The position numbers and the translations under genes are program-made. DNA of 64,000 nt from Photobacterium chitinilyticum (GTDB lineage: Bacteria; Pseudomonadota; Gammaproteobacteria; Enterobacterales; Vibrionaceae), in contig NZ_RJLM01000002.1 in assembly GCF_004104355.1 (NCBI RefSeq), forward strand, positions 611,385-675,384, in the 5' to 3' direction. Of the stretch, positions 17,646 through 26,502 are shown one piece after another (the stretch's first letter is position 1; each line of letters starts with the position of its first letter). The notes beneath the pieces are model-generated. The model made no database searches and was not told the origin of the DNA. It worked only from the letters and a program-made list of their open reading frames with translations.

Positions 17646-19052
17646 ATGAGTAACGAAACTCAAGGTAAAATGGGAGTCACGGCTATTGCACTATTTACTT
17701 TATGTGCAGTATTGGTAGTCGACACATTAACCGCCTCTGCCAGTATCGGTGTTAGTGCCATTGGCTGGTGGGTGTTGATGTTAATCTTTTTTGTCATCCC
17801 TTATGGGTTGATCACATCCGAATTAAGCACAACCTACCCAGGCGACGGGGGGATCTACGATTGGGTAAAACAAGCGTTTAATTTCAAATGGGCAGTCCGC
17901 ACCACATGGTTCTATTGGATCAATGTTGGCTTATGGATGCCAGCGGTTTACATCATGTTTGCCGGAATGTTTGCCGAGCTATTTATGCCGGAGCTCTCCC
18001 TTTGGGGACAGATCGCCATCTGTATCTTGCTAACCTGGCTAACCGTTTGGATTTGCAATGTGTCTGCTGATATTGGTGTCTGGGTAACGAACGTCGGTGC
18101 AGTGTTGAAAATCATCGTGATTAGCACACTTGGAGTGGGCGGCTTTGTCTATGCGATGAACAATGGTGTCGCTAACGAATTTAGCTTCTCAGCCATGATT
18201 CCAAATATGGATTCGGCAGTTTCCTTCTTACCCGCGATTGTCTTTAACTTAATGGGCTTCGAACTGGTTGCGACCATGACCAAAGAGATGAAAGATGTTC
18301 GCGACATGCCTAAAGCGGTCTTCCTTTCTATTGGCATCACGGCCTTCCTATACATCTTCGGTACCCTTGGTATTTTGATGGCTCTGCCTGTTGAAAGCAT
18401 TGGCCTTGTCGCCGGCCTTATCGATACCTTCAAAACCTTATTTGGTGACGGCGTATTCGGTACTGCCATGGTGTACCTGTTCGGCACACTCGCCCTGCTA
18501 ACCCTTATCGGCAACATGGTGAGCTGGACTATGGGGGCAAGCCGAGCAGCAGCAGAAGCGGCACAAGAAGGCGAGCTACCAGCTCCTGTGGCAAAAGTGT
18601 CAGAAAAAGGTTCACCAGTCGGTGCAAACAACATTACTGGTATCGTTTCTACCGTGGTGATTTTGTCTTACGCATTGTTTGCACAAGGTAACGATGACTT
18701 ATTCTGGTCAATCTTCGCCTTCTCTAGCTGTATTTTCCTACTACCTTACTTGTTCATGTTCCCGGCGTATCTAAAGCTGCGCCTCGTTGATGGCGAGCGT
18801 GAGCGTCCATTTCAAGTGCCAGGTGGCATAGGTGCCCAATGGCTAATGTCCATCGTGTGCTTCTTTGTCATCTTCCAAGCTGTCGTATTGTTTATCTTCC
18901 CGGAAGCACTCGATCTTACGGTCGCAGATTGGAGCTATACCGGCCCCGTATTGGCAGGTGTCATTGCCACAATCTTGATGGGTGAATGGATTTTGCTAGG
19001 TGCACTAAAACGCAAAAAAGAACAAGTAGAACAGCAAGAAGCGAAGGCTTAG
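17646..19052 (+). CDS. aguD: Agmatine/putrescine antiporter (APC family)
   Basis: This 468-residue inner-membrane amino-acid/polyamine permease has about 12 helices. The first helices carry ALFTLCAVLVVDTLTASASI and a conserved TYPGDGGIYDWVKQAF segment. The C-terminus is a charged tail (KRKKEQVEQQEAKA). Its place directly before agmatine deiminase (15-base gap) identifies the likely substrates as agmatine in and putrescine out. A strong AAGGAGAGAAGAG ribosome-binding site precedes the ATG. The family assignment is firm and the substrate is inferred from context. Confidence 0.85.
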   Translation: MSNETQGKMGVTAIALFTLCAVLVVDTLTASASIGVSAIGWWVLMLIFFVIPYGLITSELSTTYPGDGGIYDWVKQAFNFKWAVRTTWFYWINVGLWMPAVYIMFAGMFAELFMPELSLWGQIAICILLTWLTVWICNVSADIGVWVTNVGAVLKIIVISTLGVGGFVYAMNNGVANEFSFSAMIPNMDSAVSFLPAIVFNLMGFELVATMTKEMKDVRDMPKAVFLSIGITAFLYIFGTLGILMALPVESIGLVAGLIDTFKTLFGDGVFGTAMVYLFGTLALLTLIGNMVSWTMGASRAAAEAAQEGELPAPVAKVSEKGSPVGANNITGIVSTVVILSYALFAQGNDDLFWSIFAFSSCIFLLPYLFMFPAYLKLRLVDGERERPFQVPGGIGAQWLMSIVCFFVIFQAVVLFIFPEALDLTVADWSYTGPVLAGVIATILMGEWILLGALKRKKEQVEQQEAKA

Positions 19053-19067
19053 TTCAGGAGAAAAATC

Positions 19068-20159
19068 ATGAAAAAAGTATTTACAACGACTCCAAAACAA
19101 GATGGTTTCAGAATGCCCGGTGAGCATGAGCCTCACAGTGAAATTTGGATGGCATGGCCAGAGCGTACAGATAACTGGCGCAATGGCGCCAAGCCAGCAC
19201 AAAGAGTGTTTACCGATGTCGCTAAGCAAATCAGCAAAACCACCCCAGTGACGATGCTGGTGAGTTCAGAGCAATACGATAACGCGGTTTCACGTTTACC
19301 AGACGATATTCGTGTACTTGAGATTTCTACTGATGACTCATGGATGCGTGATATTGGTGCGACATACGTCACCAACGACAAAGGTGAACGCCGTGGTGTC
19401 GACTGGGAGTTCAATGCATGGGGTGGGTTTGTTGATGGCCTTTATTCACCATGGAATCGTGATGATCAGGTAGCACAAAAAATGTGTGAAGCTATCAGAG
19501 ACTCACGCTACAGAGCGCCTATCGTTCTGGAAGGCGGTTCAATCCACGTTGATGGTGAAGGCACGCTCTACACCACTGAGGAGTGCCTCCTTCATGAAAG
19601 CCGCAACCCAGACTTAAGCAAGGAGGAGCTCACTGCCGTTCTGTGTGAACACCTCAATGTTGACAAGGTAATTTGGCTGCCACGAGGACTGTATAACGAT
19701 GAAACTAACGGTCACGTCGACAACATTCTTCACGTCGTGAAGCCTGGCGAAGTCGTACTGACCTGGTGCGAGGATGAAAATGACCCTCAGTATGAAATAA
19801 GCCGTGAAGCTTACGACTACCTGTCCAGCCAAACCGATGCCAAAGGGCGAAACATCGTTGTGCACAAGCTGCCGATGCCAGGCCCGTTGTTTATGTCTGC
19901 TGAAGAAGCCGCAGGTATTGATATCGCGGAGGGAATGGAGCGAGAGGCAGGCGAACGCTTAGCCGCTTCTTATGCCAACTACCTTATTACCAATAAGCAG
20001 ATAGTACTGCCTCTGCTTGATGAGCGATACGACAACGACGTCAAAGCGATATTAGAGGACATCTATCCGGGTTACGAGGTTAATGGTGTACCTGCCCGTG
20101 AAATCTTACTTGGCGGCGGAAACATCCACTGTATTACCCAGCAAGTACCAAAAATTTAA
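19068..20159 (+). CDS. aguA: Agmatine deiminase
   Basis: The 363-residue enzyme hydrolyses agmatine to N-carbamoylputrescine and ammonia. It belongs to the guanidine-modifying pentein fold, with conserved [29 protein letters not shown] and the C-terminal catalytic cysteine C355 in [11 protein letters not shown]. Length and motifs match the bacterial enzyme closely. It is the second gene of the aguD-aguA-ptcA operon, with AGGAG seven bases upstream of the ATG. Confidence 0.95.
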   Translation: MKKVFTTTPKQDGFRMPGEHEPHSEIWMAWPERTDNWRNGAKPAQRVFTDVAKQISKTTPVTMLVSSEQYDNAVSRLPDDIRVLEISTDDSWMRDIGATYVTNDKGERRGVDWEFNAWGGFVDGLYSPWNRDDQVAQKMCEAIRDSRYRAPIVLEGGSIHVDGEGTLYTTEECLLHESRNPDLSKEELTAVLCEHLNVDKVIWLPRGLYNDETNGHVDNILHVVKPGEVVLTWCEDENDPQYEISREAYDYLSSQTDAKGRNIVVHKLPMPGPLFMSAEEAAGIDIAEGMEREAGERLAASYANYLITNKQIVLPLLDERYDNDVKAILEDIYPGYEVNGVPAREILLGGGNIHCITQQVPKI

Positions 20160-20243
20160 TTTAAATCTACTCCAACAACTTTCAATGAAACAAAAGGGGA
20201 TGTTCGACAAGAAGATCCCCCGGATAAAACAAGGAACATTATC

Positions 20244-21290
20244 ATGAAACTACCTTCTTCAAGCGCGACTGAACTAAACAAAGCAAACATGGAACACATG
20301 GTGTCAATGAAAGACTTCTCTGTTGAAGAGATGGACAACATGATGGAGCTGATGACATACCTCAAACAAGCGCGCAGAGATAACGCCATCCCTCAGCTTT
20401 TCAAGGGCAAATCAGTAGGGATGATTTTTGAGGCGGGTTCTACTCGTACTCGAGTATCTTTTGAAGTGGCAGCGACGTTACTTGGCGGACACGCACTGTT
20501 CCTGTCTCCTAAAGACATCCACCTGGGCGGTAAGGAGTCTATTGATGATACTTCACGTGTATTATCACGTATGTGCGACATCATCATGGCGCGTACGAAT
20601 AGTCCAGAAACTCTTGATGGCCTGTTAGAGATGTCAACAGTGCCGGTAATCAACGGTCTGGATACTCGTTTCCACCCGACACAGATGCTTGCAGATCTTT
20701 ACACCATTAGAGAGCACATCACGGATGGTCGCAGACTATCAGATCTTACTCTTGCCTTTATGGGCGATGCGACAGACGTATGTCGCTCACTGATGCTGAC
20801 ATGTGCAAAATACGGTATGGGCTTTAAGCAAATTGGTCCTAAGAAATACCATATGGAGCCAGAGTGGGTAGAACTTGCAGAGTCTTTCTGTAAAGAGTCT
20901 GGTGGTCATATCGAGATCACTGACGATGTAGATCAGATCAGTGAATGTGATGTGGTTTACGGCGACAGTTTCTACTGGGTAACGCAAATGGATGAAAAAG
21001 AAGAGCGTCTTGCTGCCTTCATGCCAGATTATGTGATTACCGAAGAACTGATGGCGAAAGCTCGTCCGGGCGCAATGTTGCTGCACTGCCTACCTGCCAA
21101 TGACAAAGAAGAAGTCACTCGTGGTGCGCTAGAAAGTGAATACTCAGTCGCATTCGACGAAGCTGAAAACCGCTTAACGGCTCAAATGGCTATCTTGGTA
21201 TACTTCACGCATAAGCATGCGGTGATCCCGACAGAAGAGACCATTAAGCATCACGAAGAGAAGATCAACGGTTTCTTAAAAACGCTATAA
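20244..21290 (+). CDS. ptcA: Putrescine carbamoyltransferase
   Basis: The 348-residue enzyme transfers carbamoyl groups and in this setting splits N-carbamoylputrescine with phosphate into putrescine and carbamoyl phosphate. The carbamoyl-phosphate loop is S66-T67-R68-T69-R70. HPTQMLADLYT and HCLPAN are conserved. The SMG loop of ornithine transcarbamylase is absent (replaced around GDSFYWVTQ), which argues for putrescine rather than ornithine. It follows agmatine deiminase by 84 bases and ends in a strong terminator, closing the operon. The alternative symbol is aguB. Confidence 0.88.
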   Translation: MKLPSSSATELNKANMEHMVSMKDFSVEEMDNMMELMTYLKQARRDNAIPQLFKGKSVGMIFEAGSTRTRVSFEVAATLLGGHALFLSPKDIHLGGKESIDDTSRVLSRMCDIIMARTNSPETLDGLLEMSTVPVINGLDTRFHPTQMLADLYTIREHITDGRRLSDLTLAFMGDATDVCRSLMLTCAKYGMGFKQIGPKKYHMEPEWVELAESFCKESGGHIEITDDVDQISECDVVYGDSFYWVTQMDEKEERLAAFMPDYVITEELMAKARPGAMLLHCLPANDKEEVTRGALESEYSVAFDEAENRLTAQMAILVYFTHKHAVIPTEETIKHHEEKINGFLKTL

Positions 21291-21320
21291 TGTATAGCGA
21301 CTAACCAAGCTTAATTAACA

Positions 21321-21346
21321 AAGACCTCTATCTTTTAGAGGTCTTT
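21321..21346 (+). terminator. Rho-independent terminator of the agmatine operon
   Basis: AAGACCTCTA and TAGAGGTCTT form a 10-bp stem around a 5-base loop, followed by Ts. The stretch from here to 21686 is very AT-rich and holds only the presumed promoter of the triple RidA gene. Confidence 0.9.
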
Positions 21347-21686
21347 TTATTTATAGCGAGCACTGGAATAAGATAAGAAACAGCCTTACCAAAATATCAG
21401 TTATCTCTCCAGTGATAAAAACTCACTATCGGTTTTTCTATGTTATTTCTTTAATATATTTAAATGAAGCTAACACTTTTTATTCGAAACTAATGGTTAA
21501 TCCGGAATCTTGACTCTAATCAAATTCAATTAAACCTTGCTTCATTTATTATAAAATTATTAGCTATTCACGATTTTAACTATCCGCAATTACTTGTCAT
21601 TTAAACAAGACAAGAACGAATGAAGAATTAACTCAAGCCAATACCAAGAAAATATTCACTTACTCTACAACAGGATAAATATCGAC

Positions 21687-22955
21687 ATGACCAGCAAGAT
21701 CGTAAAACTTTCAAGAAATACTGAGAACGCACCTAAAGACTTGGCCTCCACACAGACCGTTGCATTTTCTCACTATAATAATATTTCAGCTCAATTACCG
21801 ATAGACCCTGCCACTGGCCTTGTTGTAACTGGTGGGATCAAAGAGCAAACCAAACAGTGCCTGGATAATATCAAAGCCATTGTTGAAAGCATCGGCCACA
21901 TTATGGACGATGTGGTTAAAGTCAATGTGTTTGTTAAAAACATTGCTGATGTTGATGCCGTAAATAACGTCTACTCAAGCTTTTTCAACAGTTACCTTCC
22001 GACTCGAACAACTGTAGCAGTTGCTGCGCTGCCAATAAATGATGCATTGGTTCAAATCGATGCCGTTATCTCTAATGGCGAAGGTACCCCATCACAAGAG
22101 CCGTGTGATCTCATCAAACGGGTAAGAAATACAGACAATGCGCCACAAAGCTCAGTGTCGACACAAACGGTGGCGTTTTCTCATTACAATAATGTGTCTG
22201 CTCAATTACCGATTGATCCGAAAACGGGCCAGATTGTTTCTGGCGGAATCAAAGAGCAAACAGGGCAGTGCCTACAGAATATCAAAGCGATTTTAGAGAG
22301 CATTGATGTTCCATTTGACGATATTGTCAAAGTAAACATTTTCCTAAAAGACCTTAACGATATCGAAGCCGTCAACGAGATCTATAGTACCTACTTCCCA
22401 GATTCCGCAATTGCGAGAGCTGTCGCCTATGTACCTGCTCGCTCAGTGGTTGCTGCTTCTGCATTACCCATGGATGCGTTGGTACAGATAGACACAGTGG
22501 TATCACACGGTGACGGCACTCCACCGCAAGAAGTAGAAGATCGCCATGGCATCGTTATCAAAGTCAACAATACAGAGAACGCGCCAACAAGTCCGTATTA
22601 CACTCAAACGGTCGCGTTTTCTCATTACAATCATATCGCAGCACAGTTACCGATAGACCCTACCACTGGGCTTATTGTAACTGGTGGGATTAAAGATCAG
22701 ACCAAACAGTGCCTAGATAACATCAAGGCGATCGTTGAAAGCATCGGCCACATTATGGACGATGTTGTGAAAGTGAACGTTCAACTGACAGATATTGCTG
22801 ATATTGATGCCGTCAATGACGTTTATGTCACCTACTTCCAAGATGAACTACCTGCCAGAACAACAATTGGTGTCGTATCTATTCCTATGTCGGCATCAGT
22901 TCAAATTGATGCGGTTGTGTCTAACGGTGAAGGGACGCCACCAAACTTAGAATAA
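21687..22955 (+). CDS. Triple RidA-domain protein
   Basis: The 422-residue protein consists of three RidA/YjgF domains in a row (about 1-135, 140-285 and 288-422), each starting near TENAP and containing QTVAFSHYN, AQLPIDP and KEQT.QCL.NIKAI. Normal RidA is a homotrimer of 130-residue chains with active sites between subunits, so this looks like a trimer on one chain. The arginine that acts on imines in true RidA (AxR near the C-terminus) is absent in all three copies (DAVISNGEG, DTVVSHGDG, DAVVSNGEG). Domain 2 has about nine extra residues (around AYVPARS). It stands after the agmatine operon with its own promoter region. A link to amine breakdown is inferred. Confidence 0.85.
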   Translation: MTSKIVKLSRNTENAPKDLASTQTVAFSHYNNISAQLPIDPATGLVVTGGIKEQTKQCLDNIKAIVESIGHIMDDVVKVNVFVKNIADVDAVNNVYSSFFNSYLPTRTTVAVAALPINDALVQIDAVISNGEGTPSQEPCDLIKRVRNTDNAPQSSVSTQTVAFSHYNNVSAQLPIDPKTGQIVSGGIKEQTGQCLQNIKAILESIDVPFDDIVKVNIFLKDLNDIEAVNEIYSTYFPDSAIARAVAYVPARSVVAASALPMDALVQIDTVVSHGDGTPPQEVEDRHGIVIKVNNTENAPTSPYYTQTVAFSHYNHIAAQLPIDPTTGLIVTGGIKDQTKQCLDNIKAIVESIGHIMDDVVKVNVQLTDIADIDAVNDVYVTYFQDELPARTTIGVVSIPMSASVQIDAVVSNGEGTPPNLE

Positions 22956-22981
22956 GTTGCGAATGACATAGTACTACAATA

Positions 22982-23024
22982 GAACACCCATTAATTTGAG
23001 GGCAGCTTGGTTTAATGGGTGTTC
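22982..23024. terminator. Bidirectional hairpin between convergent genes
   Basis: GAACACCCATTAA and TTAATGGGTGTTC form a perfect 13-bp stem with a 17-base loop, followed on the plus strand by AGTTTTG. It separates the triple RidA gene from the convergent acyltransferase gene. Confidence 0.65.
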
Positions 23025-23055
23025 AGTTTTGATGCGATACTATTTTAGGGGACAG

Positions 23056-24873
23056 CTATCGGCTTCGCATCAAATCCGCCATTTCTAGCAGCGATTGTTT
23101 GATATAGGCTCGCATCTGCTCAAGCTTGTCCTGCATGTCGGTTCGGCTTGTCATATTGAAGCAGATGGAATCATCTCGCTTAAAGTACCTGATTCCGTAG
23201 CCATCATCGACAATCGGCCCGTAACCTGCCAGTTCTACACCGTATTCTGACGTGGTACTGGTACAAACCACACTGTGAGTCAGGGCTTGGTATCCTTTAT
23301 CGGTAAATATTTCTGGAAGGGTATCAATGCCGATGTCACGGCCAACCGCTTTATAGTGGTATTTAAGTGCGAGTAAATGGGTGTAAACCCCATGGCCAAA
23401 CCTACATTCGTTTGCCCTTTCGACATGTACTCGTGTTGCCTTAATGAGTGAATCGATCTTGGTCTGATTGCTACAATCGGGATCGCGCATGTTACGAATA
23501 AACGCCATCGACTCAGGCGAAACTGTATACAAGACATCGAGCCGCCCGTCGAGAAACGTTCTGGTCATCACTGCTTCATAGGCACTGTAGCACTTTCCAT
23601 AAAGCTTATGTTCAGCCAATTGTAACGCCACCTGAACGAACGCATCGGGACTCACGCCAAACTGCTTGATCTGATTTTTGCCAAACTGAGTAAAATTCAA
23701 AACCTTGGTTTGAGTATTGGCTTTGTGTTGACAAAATGCATCCGCTGCTGCGCGGATCGTCTGCGCCAATGCATCATCTAAATCAAACTCAATCTCTTTA
23801 ACTTCAGGAGTCAGTAGTTTCTTGGCCTTGGCAGAAGAGCACTTTTCATCCCAAGAGCCCTTTTCATCAAAGCAAACCTTTTTATCAAAAGAGACCTTGT
23901 CAATCGTGTCATAGAGATATCCAATCAGGCGCAACATAACAGAGCCATCTACCCCGGTATGCTCGAAATTGACGCCGGTCTTGCCATTTTTGAAGACGAT
24001 AAATTGCAGCGACTTGTCGAAAAAACGATCCTGTCCATCGCCATGAAGTAACTGTTTTGATACCTCGGTTATCTCTTCCGGGGTGTTTTCATCAAGGCAC
24101 AAGGCAAAGGCAGCGTCTTCGATTGCTGTCATCGCTTCTCTATTATTAGCTGATACCTGAAGCAAATCTGCCCTGCTTTCTGCCCAGTCATCTCGCTGCA
24201 TAGTGGTGAGTACACCGATGTTTTGCCCTTTTCCCGAGATAGAAAGAATGCAATCAAGATCGGATTCAATTGCTGATGGCGATCTGATACTTCCTTTTTC
24301 ATCAAGAATATTGATTTTGTATATACGCTGATTATGAATTGCCACAATATGCTTTCTGGACGATGTAACGTTGAGCTCATCCGTCCCCAGTTGCGCTATT
24401 CTTGTTGAGGAAAAAAGGTTGCAGTATTGATTCATGCAAAGCGGCATATCTTTTTGCATGTCAACCGAGAGCTCTTTTCTATCAAGCAAAGAGATAAAAT
24501 TATAAACGCTGACAATAAGCGCGGCGGCGATATTTGCCTGTGAACAGGCCTTTTCGTCAAGCTTACTTTTCAGGTAATAAAATACGTTGCTGTTAATCAC
24601 CAGAGAGTCTCGGGATTCCAGATAAAGCGCTCGCCAGACGGGTGCCGACCAGTTAGAGTGGGTGTGTTGATTCGCCCATTCAGTCAGCTCATTTTGTAAG
24701 ACTTCTCCCGTCCCTCCTGGCTGTAAAAAGTGCTCAACTACTTTTTTAGTTTTGGTTAGCTCTTCTTTCGTTAATAACGGCCCAGCCCAATCAACAAGTT
24801 TATGACATGTATTATTTAAGCTTGGCACCGGCATTAGCGGTAACTCTTTTTGACAACTAAATGTGTTTCCCAT
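23056..24873 (-). CDS. Choline/carnitine O-acyltransferase family protein
   Basis: This 605-residue protein has the family signatures of eukaryotic carnitine and choline acyltransferases. The N-terminal LPLMPVPSLNNT motif lies at residues 11-22 and RFFDKSLQFIV at 283-293. The catalytic histidine H305 is in FEHTGVDG. YGKCYSAYEAV, HGVYTHLLALKY and a C-terminal TSTTSEYG follow; the last stands for the usual STSQ region. Length is close to animal carnitine acetyltransferase. The reaction would be reversible acyl transfer between CoA and choline or carnitine. The neighbouring choline transporter (choVWX) favours choline or a related quaternary amine. There is no signal peptide. The family is firm; the substrate is inferred. 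Such genes are uncommon in bacteria. Confidence 0.85.
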   Translation of the reverse strand: MGNTFSCQKELPLMPVPSLNNTCHKLVDWAGPLLTKEELTKTKKVVEHFLQPGGTGEVLQNELTEWANQHTHSNWSAPVWRALYLESRDSLVINSNVFYYLKSKLDEKACSQANIAAALIVSVYNFISLLDRKELSVDMQKDMPLCMNQYCNLFSSTRIAQLGTDELNVTSSRKHIVAIHNQRIYKINILDEKGSIRSPSAIESDLDCILSISGKGQNIGVLTTMQRDDWAESRADLLQVSANNREAMTAIEDAAFALCLDENTPEEITEVSKQLLHGDGQDRFFDKSLQFIVFKNGKTGVNFEHTGVDGSVMLRLIGYLYDTIDKVSFDKKVCFDEKGSWDEKCSSAKAKKLLTPEVKEIEFDLDDALAQTIRAAADAFCQHKANTQTKVLNFTQFGKNQIKQFGVSPDAFVQVALQLAEHKLYGKCYSAYEAVMTRTFLDGRLDVLYTVSPESMAFIRNMRDPDCSNQTKIDSLIKATRVHVERANECRFGHGVYTHLLALKYHYKAVGRDIGIDTLPEIFTDKGYQALTHSVVCTSTTSEYGVELAGYGPIVDDGYGIRYFKRDDSICFNMTSRTDMQDKLEQMRAYIKQSLLEMADLMRSR

Positions 24874-25003
24874 TGTTTTTTAATTCCTTGGGGATCTGTC
24901 TATTTTTAGAATGAGTCTTGTTGAGCGCTATTATTACCACGGCTGGTATTTGGTAACGCGCAGGGTAAACCTCAGCTCTATGTATTGAAGGCTGTTAATG
25001 GTC

Positions 25004-25269
25004 TATACCCAAGCAACCTCAAGATGCTCGTTTCAGCGAGAATTACTTGGCTTGTAGGCTAGGCACCGATTTGAAAATCTAGTGGCTCTAAATTGATAAT
25101 CGGTAACAAGGCATATAAGCCAAGTAAGCTCGCCCTTTGGGAGTGAGTCAGCGTGCCCATTTCTGTGTCAAATAACGTTGAAAGGGATGACCATTCCTAC
25201 CGTTATTTTCCTTGAACTGAACACGCTGGTCTCACTCTGAATCCTGCATCTTGAGGTAGTTTGGGTATA
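25004..25269. mobile_element. MITE-like element with terminal inverted repeats
   Basis: A 266-base non-coding element is bounded by 24-base inverted repeats (TATACCCAAGCAACC at the left, GTAGTTTGGGTATA at the right; 22 of 24 positions pair). Inside is a second nested inverted repeat (25141-25155 with 25222-25237, GAGTGAGTCAGCGTG), enclosing a further hairpin with ATAACG/CGTTAT. The whole could fold into one long stem. No transposase is encoded. A truncated copy of the left end lies at 1284. It separates the acyltransferase gene from choV. Confidence 0.75.
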
Positions 25270-25297
25270 CACTGCGCTTACGAGTGAAGAAGCCGGA

Positions 25298-26500
25298 TTA
25301 TGTGCTGACTTCGGTTTCTAGTGAAAAATGTTTCCCTAACAGGGCATGGTAGAAATCATTGTCCGCCAGTACGCCGACCAGCGGCCCATCCTCGGCCAGC
25401 AGAACAGGTTGTCCGGTACGATAGCGGATCTCCAATCCTTCCCGCATTGAGATGTCCGGACTGGTTATCACCAGGCTGTCTTGTTTTAAGCTCTCAAGAT
25501 CGTCTCCTACCTGCCACGAATGCAATGGTAGTGGCTTTCCTTGACGGGTCACCGAAGTAACATGCCCTTGATGATCGGTTTCGGCATAGGTCTGATCATG
25601 GAGGCTTAGCACCAGTTTATTATCCTGCAGTTGCAATGCTGCTGCATCTGTCATCAAGGAACGACCACATAACACATTCAACGGGTTGGTGTGAGCCACA
25701 AACTCCTCGACGTACGCTGTATTCGGGTTGAGTACGATATCCTCCGGTTTACCGTGCTGGATCAAACGGCCCGACTCCATAATGGCAATTTTATTACCCA
25801 GTTTCAGTGCTTCATCCAAATCGTGGCTCACGAAGACGATGGTTTTATTCAGCTGACGCTGAAGCTCAAGCAGCTCATCCTGAAGCTGACTTCTAATCAG
25901 GGGATCAAGTGCAGAAAACGGCTCATCCATCAGTAAAATATCGCTATCCATGGTAAACGCCCGTGCCAGCCCCACTCGCTGCTGCATGCCGCCCGACAGT
26001 TCGTGAGGAAAGTTAGTTTTCCATTCGGCCAAGCCAACCATTTCCAATTTTTCTTCTGCCCGACGGCGACGCTCATCTTTCGATACACCTTGCATCTCAA
26101 GGCCAAAAGCGACGTTATCCAGAACGGTTAACCAAGGCATTAATGCGAATTTTTGAAAGACCATCGAAATGCGGTTTGTGCGCAGGTGGCGCAGTGTACG
26201 ACAGTCACAATTTGCCAGGTTAATGGTGTTGTCACCGTCACGGACGTTTAGTTCGCCCCGGGAAACAGGATTAAGACCATTGATCGCCCGCAACAGGCTA
26301 GACTTACCCGAGCCAGATAATCCCATGAGAACGCAGATATCGCCTTCTTTGATCTCTAGGCTGACATTATGCACACCAACGACATCGCCTGTGATATCAA
26401 TTATTTCCTGACGACTCTTTCCTTCATCCAGTAATGCCAGCGATTTAGCGATCTTGTCACCGAAAATGACATCCAGATTCTTAATATTGATTGCAACCAT
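25298..26500 (-). CDS. choV: Choline ABC transporter ATPase
   Basis: The 400-residue ATPase has Walker A GLSGSGKSS, signature LSGGMQQRVGLARAF, Walker B ILLMDEPFSALD and the switch histidine in VSHDLDEAL. The N-terminal extension (IAKSLALLDEGKSRQEII) is typical of the ProV/ChoV group. The C-terminal domain is a degenerate CBS-type regulatory region. The stop-to-start gap from choW is only two bases, so the two are translationally coupled. It drives uptake of choline or a related betaine into the cytoplasm. Confidence 0.92.
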   Translation of the reverse strand: MVAINIKNLDVIFGDKIAKSLALLDEGKSRQEIIDITGDVVGVHNVSLEIKEGDICVLMGLSGSGKSSLLRAINGLNPVSRGELNVRDGDNTINLANCDCRTLRHLRTNRISMVFQKFALMPWLTVLDNVAFGLEMQGVSKDERRRRAEEKLEMVGLAEWKTNFPHELSGGMQQRVGLARAFTMDSDILLMDEPFSALDPLIRSQLQDELLELQRQLNKTIVFVSHDLDEALKLGNKIAIMESGRLIQHGKPEDIVLNPNTAYVEEFVAHTNPLNVLCGRSLMTDAAALQLQDNKLVLSLHDQTYAETDHQGHVTSVTRQGKPLPLHSWQVGDDLESLKQDSLVITSPDISMREGLEIRYRTGQPVLLAEDGPLVGVLADNDFYHALLGKHFSLETEVST

Positions 26501-26502
26501 GA

